Assembly (NCBI GenBank): GCA_023392285.1
Contig: JAEVZK010000031.1
Span: 1 to 62,924 of the forward strand
Length of the DNA: 62,924 nt
Origin: Armatimonadota bacterium
GTDB lineage: Bacteria > Armatimonadota > Fimbriimonadia > Fimbriimonadales > Fimbriimonadaceae
Direction: 5' to 3'
Position 1 is the first letter of the stretch. Each line of letters opens with the position of its first letter. The notes under the pieces are model-generated. The model ran no database searches. It was not told where the DNA came from and saw only the letters and a program-made list of their open reading frames with translations. Shown here one piece after another: positions 1 through 8,379 of the stretch. The position numbers were made by a program, and so were the translations under genes.

Positions 1-42
1 GTACCCGACGACCTGCTGCCCCTCCATGGCGAAGAACAGAAA

Positions 43-699
43 TTAACGCTGGAAAAAGCGCTCATCCGCCATAAACTGCCGAAACATTGGGAGCGGAGTT
101 TCGGTGACCGCGTGAGTTCGAGGCACATCGTCACGCATTTCTTGCATTGATGGATGAAGCGCAGCGATCCAGTCCACCCCTTCCGCTTCGAGTTCGGCGG
201 CAGAAACGAACCGAACGCCCTCGCGTTCCAGTCTCTGGATCAGCCGGCGGTACTCCCCTGGATCGAACTGCAAGAGGTCCAACCGGGAAACCGGTGCCTC
301 CTGAACAATGGTGTATCCCTGCTCTTGAAGGTACGCGTTTCTGAACGCCTGAAAATCGGCTGTCCAGCACTCACAAACCTGAGCTCCGGCCCCACCGGCG
401 ATTTGCTCCGCTCGGTCGACGAGGAGCGGGATGATTTGCTTCTCCCGGCTCGGCTGAACCGCCCATTCGTTGACAATCATGCGCGGCACCGGCAGCGCTT
501 CCATGTCGCTCGATTCGAGTACGGCGACATTTTCAGATCCTTCCGAAAGGATCCAGTATTGCTCGAAGCCCCTCTCCCCCTTGATGCGGACATACGAATC
601 AAATTCGTAAAGGGATTTTTGATACGTGGGATATTCCTGATTCCAAAATGCCACGTAAGCTGGCATTGCTTCAGACCGCTCAGTTTGCCTAAATTTCAT
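43..699 (-). CDS. GNAT-family N-acetyltransferase, probably truncated by an in-frame stop
   Basis: A 218-residue protein resembling the N-terminal half of tandem-GNAT acetyltransferases, which transfer acetyl from acetyl-CoA to amines. Residues 1-150 fit a first, degenerate GNAT domain. The motif DVPRTHAVTETPL near residues 190-203 resembles the start of a second domain. Translation stops at a TAA (43-45), but the same frame continues after it to the window edge as FLFFAMEGQQVVGY. That looks like GNAT strands beta2-beta3 (a hydrophobic strand, then xGxxVGY). I infer that one base change interrupts a longer two-domain gene, or that the sequence has an error. It lies 6 bp after the PfkB kinase gene on the same strand, so they may be co-transcribed. 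The substrate is unknown. Confidence 0.75.
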   Translation of the reverse strand: MKFRQTERSEAMPAYVAFWNQEYPTYQKSLYEFDSYVRIKGERGFEQYWILSEGSENVAVLESSDMEALPVPRMIVNEWAVQPSREKQIIPLLVDRAEQIAGGAGAQVCECWTADFQAFRNAYLQEQGYTIVQEAPVSRLDLLQFDPGEYRRLIQRLEREGVRFVSAAELEAEGVDWIAALHPSMQEMRDDVPRTHAVTETPLPMFRQFMADERFFQR

Positions 700-705
700 A
701 TTTGT

Positions 706-1611
706 TTAGTAGAGTCGGCTAATCTGCGGATTGGCCTCGACCAGCGCGAGAATTTCGCTGACGCTGGGCACCCTCGACGTCGCACCCAAGTATCCAACCT
801 TGAGCGAACCAGCCGCAGAAGCGAACTGAAGGCACTTTGAGATCGGCCAATCCTGATCCAACCCAAATAGCATGCCAGCCCGAAACATGTCACCCGCGCC
901 TGTCGCATCGACGACCTGGGCGGCAGGATAAGGTGGATAGGCGCGCACAGGCAGCTCCGGTGATCCTGCAACAAACCCGTTTGGACCATCGCTCAGAATC
1001 CCAAAGCAGCCCTTACGCTGGACCAGCCTCTGCACATAGGCGACGTTTCGTTGCAAGTTATTTCGAGTCCCCGCCCAGTCGGTACTGCACTGCCAGAACG
1101 AGCCCGCGTTGATCGGATCGTCATCGTTCAGGAAATCCATCAGATAAAGGCGCATTCCGGCTCGCTCGGCCGCCAAGGCTGCTTCGCGAGAAGCTACTGC
1201 CATGTTCGGCTCCGCCGTAAACCATGAGCCGCGAACGAACGGCAAATCTTGAACAGGAATGGCCGGACGCATCGCCGAAAAACCGGCGCCAATCATGGTT
1301 CGCTCACCATCGCCGCTCACGTAGACGTCGCAGACCGGTGTCTGCGCGTCGCCTTGCGAAGCGGACCCGTAGATCTCAAGATTCTGATCCGATATCAGCT
1401 TACGAAGGCGATCTCCACGAGAGTCGTCACCGGCTCCATTTCCTGCCAAGACCACCTCGGCACCCCACGTCCGGAGAGCATTTGCCGTATTCGCGGCTTC
1501 GCCTCCAAGCATGAACTGCTCACTCTCGATCTCCACGTAACCGCCCTTGTGCGGCATGTGTGGAACTCGGCGGATGCGGTCAATGCAAACCGTTCCGAAA
1601 ACTAATATCAC
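706..1611 (-). CDS. PfkB-family carbohydrate kinase
   Basis: A 301-residue ribokinase-like sugar kinase that should phosphorylate a sugar or nucleoside with ATP in the cytoplasm. Diagnostic signs are the N-terminal GG-containing substrate motif (LGGEAANTANAL, residues 35-46) and the C-terminal PfkB signature DATGAGDMFRAGMLFG (about residues 236-251), with the catalytic Asp in GAGD. The length is normal for the family. The only in-frame start is GTG at 1609-1611, because a TAA lies just upstream. It sits 9 bp after the site-2 protease gene on the same strand, so the two may share a transcript. A GAGGAG sequence lies about 16 nt before the start, which is too far for an ordinary ribosome site. 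The substrate cannot be told from sequence. Confidence 0.9.
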   Translation of the reverse strand: MILVFGTVCIDRIRRVPHMPHKGGYVEIESEQFMLGGEAANTANALRTWGAEVVLAGNGAGDDSRGDRLRKLISDQNLEIYGSASQGDAQTPVCDVYVSGDGERTMIGAGFSAMRPAIPVQDLPFVRGSWFTAEPNMAVASREAALAAERAGMRLYLMDFLNDDDPINAGSFWQCSTDWAGTRNNLQRNVAYVQRLVQRKGCFGILSDGPNGFVAGSPELPVRAYPPYPAAQVVDATGAGDMFRAGMLFGLDQDWPISKCLQFASAAGSLKVGYLGATSRVPSVSEILALVEANPQISRLY

Positions 1612-1620
1612 ATGGGCAGT

Positions 1621-2340
1621 TTACGCACTCCTCATTGAATCCGCATGGGAGTCGCGGTTCAACTCCCCTTGCGCGGTGATCCAGATGAAGATTCCGATAA
1701 AGGCGAGCAGCACGTTCGCATTAAGTCCAAAGGCGGGATAGAATCCGGCAAAGATAAAGGCGGCAGCGAAACCTTGCGCTACACGTGAGGCTACCAATGT
1801 TGATGTTTGTCGATTCCAGCGTAGAGCGAGCAAACTTCTAAAGATGCGGCCGCCATCCATCGGAAAGGCCGGCAACAGGTTGAAAGCTGCGAGCCAAAGG
1901 TTGGCCATCAGAAGGCGCGTCGTCATGGAGCCATGCTCCAGCACATGTTCGTACGCCGCAGGGAAACCCATCGATGCGGCGAGCCCCAGGTAAAGAGCTG
2001 CGCCTATCACAAGATTCGTCAGAGGCCCCGCCAGCGCGACAACGAATTCTTCGATCGGCTTTTCAGGACTTCGCGCCAACCTCGCCATGCCGCCAATCGG
2101 AAGGAGGGTTATGTCGACCGTGCCGATACCGTAGAGCCTGGCAGCAAGCGCATGCCCCAGCTCGTGAAGCAGAATCGATAAGAAGAGGAGAATTACGAAC
2201 AGCAGGGAAAGTCCGACTTCGATCAAGCTTCCGCTCGAATAGAACTGGACGACCCCAAGCCAGAGGATGAGCAAGACAAAAGTGAGATGGAAATCGATTG
2301 CGATGCCAGAAATTCGCCCAACTCGAAATGACCATCTCAT
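1621..2340 (-). CDS. Site-2 protease family (M50) membrane metallopeptidase
   Basis: A 239-residue integral membrane zinc protease of the S2P/SpoIVFB type. The HELGH zinc motif lies at residues 59-63 inside a transmembrane helix. A second metal-ligand motif, MDGGR, sits in the later segment FNLLPAFPMDGGR. Several further hydrophobic helices are present. Such enzymes cut transmembrane substrates within the membrane, often to release regulators. A longer frame extends to 2460, but ATG at 2340 gives the conserved family N-terminus (MRWSFRVGRISGI) and avoids overlap with the divergent gene at 2408. AAGGGA lies just upstream. No CBS or PDZ domain is present, so this is a minimal form. The substrate is unknown. 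Confidence 0.88.
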   Translation of the reverse strand: MRWSFRVGRISGIAIDFHLTFVLLILWLGVVQFYSSGSLIEVGLSLLFVILLFLSILLHELGHALAARLYGIGTVDITLLPIGGMARLARSPEKPIEEFVVALAGPLTNLVIGAALYLGLAASMGFPAAYEHVLEHGSMTTRLLMANLWLAAFNLLPAFPMDGGRIFRSLLALRWNRQTSTLVASRVAQGFAAAFIFAGFYPAFGLNANVLLAFIGIFIWITAQGELNRDSHADSMRSA

Positions 2341-2396
2341 ATCCCTTAGAAGGCACTTGAGTGGAATTTGATGCACGCTTGGGCCCGAATTACGTC

Positions 2397-2402
2397 TATA
2401 AA
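2397..2402 (+). promoter_or_regulatory. -10 element TATAAA, leaderless-type
   Basis: TATAAA ends 5 nt before the ATG at 2408, the spacing expected if transcription starts at or next to the start codon. This supports the longer start at 2408 over the in-frame ATG at 2468. Confidence 0.5.
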
Positions 2403-2407
2403 CCCGG

Positions 2408-3316
2408 ATGAATGATTTAACGCCGATGAAGAGGGCGCCCGATCCGCGCTCGGAGTACAAGCTAGGGATGTCGAATCAGACGCAGAAAGGACTTTTCCTG
2501 CTGGGAGGCATCGCTCTTGGCGCGATCATCGTGCTCGTAACTCTACATTTTGGATCTTCGGATGAGACCATTCCGAAGGTCGTCGTCAAAGAAGTTCCCG
2601 TCGGCATTTCATCTACCGCTAATCCAAAGCAGCCCGAGCAAGAGGGTTCGCCGACGTTGCCAGAAACTGGCGGAGCAGAAGCCACGCCGAAAGACCCGAC
2701 CGGAGTGATCAAACCATTCAATCCTTTTGAAGGCAACATAAGCGCCTTGCCGCCGCGTGAAATTGGAGGAGCTCTTCCACCTTCCACCGGGCCGGCACCT
2801 ACCGCGCCTCCGGGAGGGAAAGTAACCCAGACCGCCGTCACCCCACCCGCTCCAAAGCCGACCGGCAGCCTCTTGGTTACGGTCAATTTATCGGTCGATC
2901 AGGCCGACTCATCGCTGGCGACGCTCCGAAATCTTGCGGCAACGAACAAGGGAACTGCCATTCAATTTGATGAAAGCGCAACCTCTGACGAGCCCGAAGG
3001 AGCGCTATTGTTTGTTCCGGCTGAGCGGGCAGGGGAACTGGAAAAGAGTTTAAGCTCCGCGGGATCAATCGCAGGACTGGGACGCTGGAGCGGTACCGCA
3101 GGTGGTCGGGCGGACCGCATCGAAGCTACCGCGCTCAGTCGCTTGGCCGATCTGCGCCAGAAGAAACTCCTGCTTCAGGAAAAGTATTTTGATGATGCAC
3201 CCGAAGTGGTGGCGGTTAGCGACGAAATCAAGCGCATTGAAACTTCTCTATCGACTTTCAACGCTCATCGGGCTGGCCCGAACATGGCGATATTCAAGAT
3301 TAGCTTTCTTGATTAG
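2408..3316 (+). CDS. Single-pass membrane-anchored protein with Pro-rich linker, unknown function
   Basis: 302 residues; not firmly recognised. A short basic N-terminus precedes one transmembrane helix (about residues 28-46, LFLLGGIALGAIIVLVTL). A Pro/Ala/Gly-rich linker follows (about 70-155), then a periplasmic domain (about 157-302) of alternating strands and helices, including a charged helix around RLADLRQKKLLLQEKYFDD. The last part loosely resembles DUF4349-like domains, a weak similarity judged by eye. I prefer the start at 2408 because a TATAAA lies 5 nt upstream; ATG at 2468 (MSNQTQ) is the alternative. Its 3' end overlaps the tail of the convergent MFS-HEAT gene by 17 bp. Confidence 0.7.
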   Translation: MNDLTPMKRAPDPRSEYKLGMSNQTQKGLFLLGGIALGAIIVLVTLHFGSSDETIPKVVVKEVPVGISSTANPKQPEQEGSPTLPETGGAEATPKDPTGVIKPFNPFEGNISALPPREIGGALPPSTGPAPTAPPGGKVTQTAVTPPAPKPTGSLLVTVNLSVDQADSSLATLRNLAATNKGTAIQFDESATSDEPEGALLFVPAERAGELEKSLSSAGSIAGLGRWSGTAGGRADRIEATALSRLADLRQKKLLLQEKYFDDAPEVVAVSDEIKRIETSLSTFNAHRAGPNMAIFKISFLD

Positions 3317-5675
3317 TCGACCGATGCCGCGCGCTCGATTGGCGTGAGGTATGGGTGAAGCTCTTTGCCACGTAGACTGCCATGACCAGAAAGCTGTCCG
3401 TGAGTCCAATCTCGGCGACTTCCCTAACGACCGGGTCATTGGCCGCTTGCCCCAACATGAGCAACCCGCCCTTTTCATCTCCCCCGGCGTACCTCTCAAG
3501 AGCCGCTTTTACCTTTCGGCTCTTCTTTGATACGGGCCGGATCACCTCAAGCAAAGCTGCGTCCCGTGCCATCCCGGTTTGCAGGAACAGCTTATAGACC
3601 TCTCGCTCCACATCCAACAATCGAGCAATCCCGAGCAAGCACCGCCTTCTCGCAAGCGTCGTTTCGCTACGCTGAGCCACGCGGAGGATGGCTGGGAGTT
3701 CGGATATCGTTCCGACTGCGCAAATTGCGTAGGCGATCTCGCTGGCGGTCTCATCCTTGAATTTGTCCAGAGCTTCGTGAAGGGCGGGCAGACACTCACG
3801 AATCTGCAGTTCGGCAATCGCCTCGGCAGCCGCGATGCGAACGCTTGGAAACGCACTCAGGACAGTTGCGGAGAAAACCTCCACCGCATCTCGAGCCCGG
3901 AGCCTTCTCAGGGCGTTGATACTTGCCCGTTGCAGATCGGGATCGTCTTTCTCTTGCGTGCTTTCGATCAAAGCCGCCACCGCCTCCTCGCTATGGATGC
4001 GGCCAAGGGCGCTGGCGGCCGCTCGCCGCAGCATCGACTTCGGACTTTGAAGAAATTGGATGAGCAGGGTGGTCGCCTCGTTCGATCCGAGTTGGCCGAG
4101 GGCGATGATCATGTCTTCGTCGACCAGATCGGGGTGGTCCATGATGTGCTTTAACAGGGGTGCAGCGAGAGACCGATCCCCGATGGTCGAAATCGCCATT
4201 GCCGCACTCCTCCTTACCTCTGGCGAAGGATCGGCCAGCGATCTCACAACCTCGTCCGAAGCTAAACCGATTCGTTGGGCCGCGACCTCTTCCAGCGCCT
4301 CGGCGCGCGCCGCCGTATCGGTGCTGCGTGCGAGTCTCCGCATGGTGCGCACCGTCCTTGGCCGCATGCTGCGAAGGTCCCGTAAGGCCCGTTGCACCTT
4401 CGCGGAACCTTCTTCACGCACCGGCGAGACAAACAGCACGGCGATAAACCGCAGGAACAAAGTGGTGAAGAATATCCATTTATAGGCGTAGATCGGGGAC
4501 ATCCAGCCGCGGAGGGCCGTCATCATTGTCGCGCCAAGGAGCGGTGAAATGCCGGAGACCACGGACTGCAGCGCCAATCCCGCGCCAAGATAATTCGCCC
4601 GATCTTCCGGCTTGGAAGTGGCGAGCAGCAGATTGAACTGGGACAGGTTCACACCAGCCCAAAAGAACCCCATGATGAAATGGCCAATCGTCAGGACGAC
4701 CACCGTCTGGGTGAGATTTCCCGGCGTCGTAAGCATCCAGGCGATCGGGTTCGTAGCAATGCCCAGGCCAGCAATAATCAGCGTCGGCTTGTTTCCATAC
4801 TTGTCGGCGATAAAGCCCCAGAAGCGAGCCGCGGCTACGTTCCCCGAAGCCTGGACCAAACCAAAGAACTGAAGGAGCGTGAAGGAGATCTTCAGGCTTT
4901 CCAGTGCGTATGCGCTGTAAAGATTTCCCGCAAAGCCTTGACCCATGATGAATGCGGTCAAGAAGATCAGCACGCGCCGAAATTCGCGGTCGGCAAAGGG
5001 CCCGCGGATCGCAGCGATTCCGGTCTTGAAGTTGGCTGGCACCGGATGCTCGCGGGGCAAGTCTTTCATCGACATGAAAAGCCCAAAGCTGATCGCCGCG
5101 CAGAACAGCCCAAGCCCATAAGTCACGGAAAGACCGAGCGCTTCCCGCCCGGACTCGCGAAACTGGTCCAGCATGTAGCCGCCGCCCAAGCCCACCGCCG
5201 AACCCACCGCCGTCGCGATCGCATTGCGACGACTGAAGAACCATCCGCGCGAGTTCTGCGGCACCAATTCCGAAAGCCACTCGTTATAGATAGGCTGGAC
5301 GAGCAGCACCGAAGCCGAAGCCACGCCGATCGCCAAAAGCAGCATCGCCAAACGAAACTGCGCAGGCAGCGCGAGCAGCGGCAGCGCGATCATCGGAAGG
5401 TAGAGCAAACGCCAAATGCCGCCGCCAATCGCCACGTAGGGTTTATAGGAGGGATAGCTCCGACCCAAAATCGCACCGGGAATCTGCAGCACACCAAGAA
5501 GTGCGGGCAACGCCGACAAAAGACCGATCCAAAGATCGGAAGCGCCTAAAAGCTTGACGAATCCGACCTGAAAGCTGCCCGTCACCAAGGTCGCAAACGC
5601 GGTGCTGAAAGCGCCGTCCAGATTAGCCACTCGTAACGAGCGCAAATTCTGTAGACGATTCACTGGTACGGCCAT
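3300..5675 (-). CDS. MFS transporter fused to C-terminal HEAT repeats
   Basis: 791 residues in two parts. Residues 1 to about 415 form a 12-helix major facilitator transporter, with a hydrophobic N-terminus (QVGFVKLLGASDLWIGLLSA) and a basic loop before helix 7. Residues about 430-740 contain tandem 30-35-residue helical repeats of HEAT/PBS-lyase type, such as ADPSPEVRRSAAMAISTIGD and SPKSMLRRAAASALGRI. The repeats are probably cytosolic and may bind a partner or sense cargo. Ordinary MFS proteins are about 400-450 residues, so this is a clear fusion in one open frame. ATG at 5675 is the first possible start, since an in-frame TGA directly precedes it. The substrate is unknown. Confidence 0.88.
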   Translation of the reverse strand: MAVPVNRLQNLRSLRVANLDGAFSTAFATLVTGSFQVGFVKLLGASDLWIGLLSALPALLGVLQIPGAILGRSYPSYKPYVAIGGGIWRLLYLPMIALPLLALPAQFRLAMLLLAIGVASASVLLVQPIYNEWLSELVPQNSRGWFFSRRNAIATAVGSAVGLGGGYMLDQFRESGREALGLSVTYGLGLFCAAISFGLFMSMKDLPREHPVPANFKTGIAAIRGPFADREFRRVLIFLTAFIMGQGFAGNLYSAYALESLKISFTLLQFFGLVQASGNVAAARFWGFIADKYGNKPTLIIAGLGIATNPIAWMLTTPGNLTQTVVVLTIGHFIMGFFWAGVNLSQFNLLLATSKPEDRANYLGAGLALQSVVSGISPLLGATMMTALRGWMSPIYAYKWIFFTTLFLRFIAVLFVSPVREEGSAKVQRALRDLRSMRPRTVRTMRRLARSTDTAARAEALEEVAAQRIGLASDEVVRSLADPSPEVRRSAAMAISTIGDRSLAAPLLKHIMDHPDLVDEDMIIALGQLGSNEATTLLIQFLQSPKSMLRRAAASALGRIHSEEAVAALIESTQEKDDPDLQRASINALRRLRARDAVEVFSATVLSAFPSVRIAAAEAIAELQIRECLPALHEALDKFKDETASEIAYAICAVGTISELPAILRVAQRSETTLARRRCLLGIARLLDVEREVYKLFLQTGMARDAALLEVIRPVSKKSRKVKAALERYAGGDEKGGLLMLGQAANDPVVREVAEIGLTDSFLVMAVYVAKSFTHTSRQSSARHRSTNQES

Positions 5676-5819
5676 TCACTCGCATTCCGACCGGCAAGTC
5701 GGCTTCGATGCCTCCTGGCCCGCATTTTACGGCACTCTTATTTTGCCGAATGAACGGCCAAGAATGCAGTTGCGGCCTCGGTCCCACCTATGGCCCGACG
5801 AGGAACGGCTTGACTCCTG

Positions 5820-5825
5820 TATACT
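5820..5825 (+). promoter_or_regulatory. -10 element TATACT, leaderless-type
   Basis: TATACT followed by 7 nt and GTG at 5833. No Shine-Dalgarno sequence is visible, so the receiver gene is probably translated from a leaderless mRNA. Confidence 0.55.
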
Positions 5826-5832
5826 CGTCCTC

Positions 5833-6276
5833 GTGCGAGTACTTGTAATCGATGACGAAGAAGGAGTGTTGAATTCGATCCGCAGGCGTTTGGAGCGAAG
5901 TGGCTACGCCGTGACGGTGGCGAATAGCGCCGCCGAAGGCATTTCCACGATTGGAAGCGCGGAAAAGCCTTTTGATGTGATCGTCACCGACATGAGCATG
6001 GACAATCCCAATTCTGGATTGGATGTCCTCAATGCCGCCTTCGCGCGCGATCTTTTCGCAGAGGTCATTGTCATGACGGCCTATGGGAACGTCGGCAACG
6101 CGGTCGAATGCATGCGCCGAGGCGCGTTCGATTATATCGAGAAGAATTCGCCCGGAGTTGACGCCTACGAGATTCTCGCGATGAAGATCGATCAAGCGAT
6201 GGATCGAAGACGACGCGACGTGCGCACTGTCGAAATGTGGGAACGCGCGGCAAAGTCCAAAGAACGAGTTGGCTGA
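5833..6276 (+). CDS. Single-domain response regulator (receiver protein)
   Basis: A 147-residue CheY-like receiver domain with a short basic C-terminal tail and no DNA-binding domain. The phosphorylation machinery is intact: an acidic pocket in VIDDEEG, the phospho-acceptor Asp in VTDMSMDN, the switch Thr in VMTAYGN and the conserved Lys in YIEKNS. The open frame extends to 5602, but GTG at 5833 begins exactly at the receiver fold (VRVLVIDDEEG) and has TATACT 7 nt upstream. Its stop codon overlaps the TTG start of the next gene by 8 bp, so the two are probably translationally coupled. No histidine kinase is adjacent; the nearest in the window is at 47192. It probably acts through protein contacts. 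Confidence 0.85.
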   Translation: MRVLVIDDEEGVLNSIRRRLERSGYAVTVANSAAEGISTIGSAEKPFDVIVTDMSMDNPNSGLDVLNAAFARDLFAEVIVMTAYGNVGNAVECMRRGAFDYIEKNSPGVDAYEILAMKIDQAMDRRRRDVRTVEMWERAAKSKERVG

Positions 6277-7948
6277 TAAGGAAAACCCGCGAGAACTGAC
6301 TCGCCGCGAACTGTTAGGGCAGGCGACCGGAGCTTTTGCCGCCGCTCAATTGAGTCCGTTCGCCTCATTCTTCGAACCCAAGGACGCGCCGCTGCGGTGC
6401 ATCAACGTTGTGAACTTCATCCGCGGCGTGGAGCCGAGAGGTCCCATGGATCTCTTCCTCCCGGTGCAGAAGCAGATGGAGGTTATCCGCGCCCATCGTC
6501 TACCTGCGACGTGGCTTTTCCAGTACGACGCGCTCATCCTTCCGCAATTCACGGACTTCATCCTGTCTAACGCTGACTCCAGTCATGAAGTTGGCTTCTG
6601 GTTCGAGATGAATCAAAGGCACTGCGAGGCAGCGGGCGTTGAATGGCGCGGTCGTCCTGGTTACGAGTGGGACCACTATCCCTCAGTTGCATTCACAATC
6701 GGTTACAAACCGGAGGAGCGAAAGAAGCTCGCCGACGCGGCGATGAAGACGTTCAAAGAGGTCTGGGGCAAGTACCCGAAGTCAGTGGCGAGTTGGAATC
6801 TCGACTCGATCACCATCGCGCATCTTGTGGAGCACTACCAAGTCCAAGCCTTTGCCGTCTGCCGCGATCAAATCGCGACTGACGGTTTCACCATCTGGGG
6901 AGCCCCAATCGCTGGCTACTATCCCAGCCGCACGAACTGCTGGAGCCCCGCCGTAGATCGGCAAAACCAAATTTCAGCGCCCATATTCAGGATGCTCGGC
7001 CAGGATCCCGTTTACTACTACCAGAGCAGCTATCCCTTTCCAGACGGCTCCCGACACGGCGGACCCGACACGATGGAGCCGGTTTGGCCCAGCGGCCGCT
7101 CGCAAGCCTTCGTAAATAACTTCCTGAAGATGATCTCCTCTGATCCGACTCTGCAATTCGCCTATGCGCAGCTCGGCCAGGAAAATAGCTTCGGCTGGCC
7201 CCAAATGGAGCAGGCATACCCGATGCAGATGAAAGCTCTTGCCGAACTCCGCAAGAGCTCAGCGATAAATGTTGAAACAATGGCCGAGACCGGGCGCAGA
7301 TTCCAGAAGAAGTTTAAGGCCACTCCCGCCCAGGCTCAGGTCATGCTTCGAGACCCGTTCGGTAACAAGACAGACCCCGAACAAACCATTTGGTACCAGA
7401 GCAGGAACTACCGCACGAACCTCCACATTCGAGATGGCTTGCCATTCATTCGAGACCTCACCGTCTATAGCGATCAGTTTGCTCAGCCGTTCCTGCACGA
7501 GCCGACACGGCAACAAGATGTCGAGCAGCGCATGCCTGCATTGCTCGATGGCTACCACTGGAGCAGGACTCCAGGCTCGGCAGAGCCGGGCGCAGCCTTC
7601 TTGCTGATCGACGGCGAGAGAATGGCGATTACGGAACCTCCAAAGGTGACCGAGAACGGCAACGCGCTTGTGGCCGTCCTTCGATTTTCGCGAAATCGCC
7701 AAGTCGTCATCCGGTTCGAAGAAAGGCGGATCCGCATCCAACCGTCAGCCGGATGCAAATTGACCCTTTCGTTTGAATGGGAGCCTTCAAAGATGCCCCT
7801 CCCAACATTGTCCAAGAGAAACGTCGCATACGAGTGGCAAGGCTTCCACTACGGAGCGGAGGTCGTCGGCGAGTTGAAATCCACGAATCATGGTTGGCAA
7901 GTGCTGCCACACGACGGGAAGATAGAAATCCACCTCGAACAGAGGTGA
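6269..7948 (+). CDS. Tat-exported protein, polysaccharide-deacetylase-like barrel (tentative)
   Basis: 559 residues. The N-terminus has a twin-arginine-like signal (TRRELLGQAT, Arg12-Arg13, then a hydrophobic stretch ending FAAAQ), so it is probably exported folded. The middle contains patterns seen in NodB/GH57-like barrels: PATWLFQYDALIL, then HEVGFWFEMN, and a conserved SWNLDSITIAHL. The last 150 residues look like a beta-rich domain. I do not recognise a named family, and the deacetylase link is by eye only. Start is TTG at 6269, overlapping the receiver gene by 8 bp. That coupling suggests dosage linked to the regulator, or simple co-transcription. Confidence 0.7.
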   Translation: MADKENPRELTRRELLGQATGAFAAAQLSPFASFFEPKDAPLRCINVVNFIRGVEPRGPMDLFLPVQKQMEVIRAHRLPATWLFQYDALILPQFTDFILSNADSSHEVGFWFEMNQRHCEAAGVEWRGRPGYEWDHYPSVAFTIGYKPEERKKLADAAMKTFKEVWGKYPKSVASWNLDSITIAHLVEHYQVQAFAVCRDQIATDGFTIWGAPIAGYYPSRTNCWSPAVDRQNQISAPIFRMLGQDPVYYYQSSYPFPDGSRHGGPDTMEPVWPSGRSQAFVNNFLKMISSDPTLQFAYAQLGQENSFGWPQMEQAYPMQMKALAELRKSSAINVETMAETGRRFQKKFKATPAQAQVMLRDPFGNKTDPEQTIWYQSRNYRTNLHIRDGLPFIRDLTVYSDQFAQPFLHEPTRQQDVEQRMPALLDGYHWSRTPGSAEPGAAFLLIDGERMAITEPPKVTENGNALVAVLRFSRNRQVVIRFEERRIRIQPSAGCKLTLSFEWEPSKMPLPTLSKRNVAYEWQGFHYGAEVVGELKSTNHGWQVLPHDGKIEIHLEQR

Positions 7949-7960
7949 TTAGGAAAGGTT

Positions 7961-8320
7961 TGGTGGAGGCGGGGAGAATTGAACTCCCTTCCAAAACCGT
8001 CGGCCCTCCAATTAAGCCACGAGCGTCTCCTCTGTACTTAATCTTAACGCCACCCTCTGCCGAGGCCGCCTGGGCGGACGTCCAGTTCGATTGTTCTAGG
8101 CTAGCTTGCTACGAACAGAAGCTCACTTGCCGATCCTGATTTGATTACACCCGAACTCTTCCCTACAGGCTCGGGAAGGGCGGACGACGCGGCAACTTAG
8201 GCTGCGTAGGCGAAGTTGTTGTTCGCTTTTACTTTTTCGGTCTGCTTTTTACGAGGCCAGCTGACCAACCTCGGCTCGCAATCGGAAGTCGAACCGGCCC
8301 TGTCGAACCCGTTCGCCCCC
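7961..8320 (-). ncRNA. ssrA: tmRNA (transfer-messenger RNA)
   Basis: About 360 nt. The 5' end GGGGGCG (8320-8314) pairs fully with CGCCTCC (7971-7965) to make the alanyl acceptor stem, followed by a discriminator A and an encoded CCA (7963-7961). The 5' segment has the typical GGGTTCGACAGGG, and a T-arm GGGAGTTCAATTCTCCC precedes the acceptor. The reading frame at 8228-8199 encodes the tag ANNNFAYAA followed by TAA. tmRNA rescues stalled ribosomes and marks the incomplete peptide for proteolysis. It lies just after the Tat-protein gene on the opposite strand. A CACCTC/GAGGTG hairpin at about 7931-7948 could help end its transcript, but it has few Us. Confidence 0.95.
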
Positions 8321-8331
8321 ATGTCTCTACT

Positions 8332-8337
8332 AGTATA
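8332..8337 (-). promoter_or_regulatory. -10 element for tmRNA (TATACT)
   Basis: On the minus strand TATACT lies 11 nt before the mature tmRNA 5' end. That fits transcription starting a few bases upstream, followed by RNase P trimming. No clear -35 was seen. Confidence 0.45.
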
Positions 8338-8379
8338 GAACGATTCTCCCGAGCCCACAGTTCCGGGAGAGCGAATGTC

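Noticed and set aside
4680..5549. 289-codon plus-strand frame inside the MFS-HEAT gene
   Set aside because: Antisense to strongly patterned transmembrane helices; His/Arg/Gln-rich mirror sequence.
7961..8060. Separate tRNA gene suggested by the T-arm-like GGGAGTTCAATTCTCCC
   Set aside because: It is the 3' tRNA-like end of tmRNA; its acceptor strand pairs with 8314-8320.
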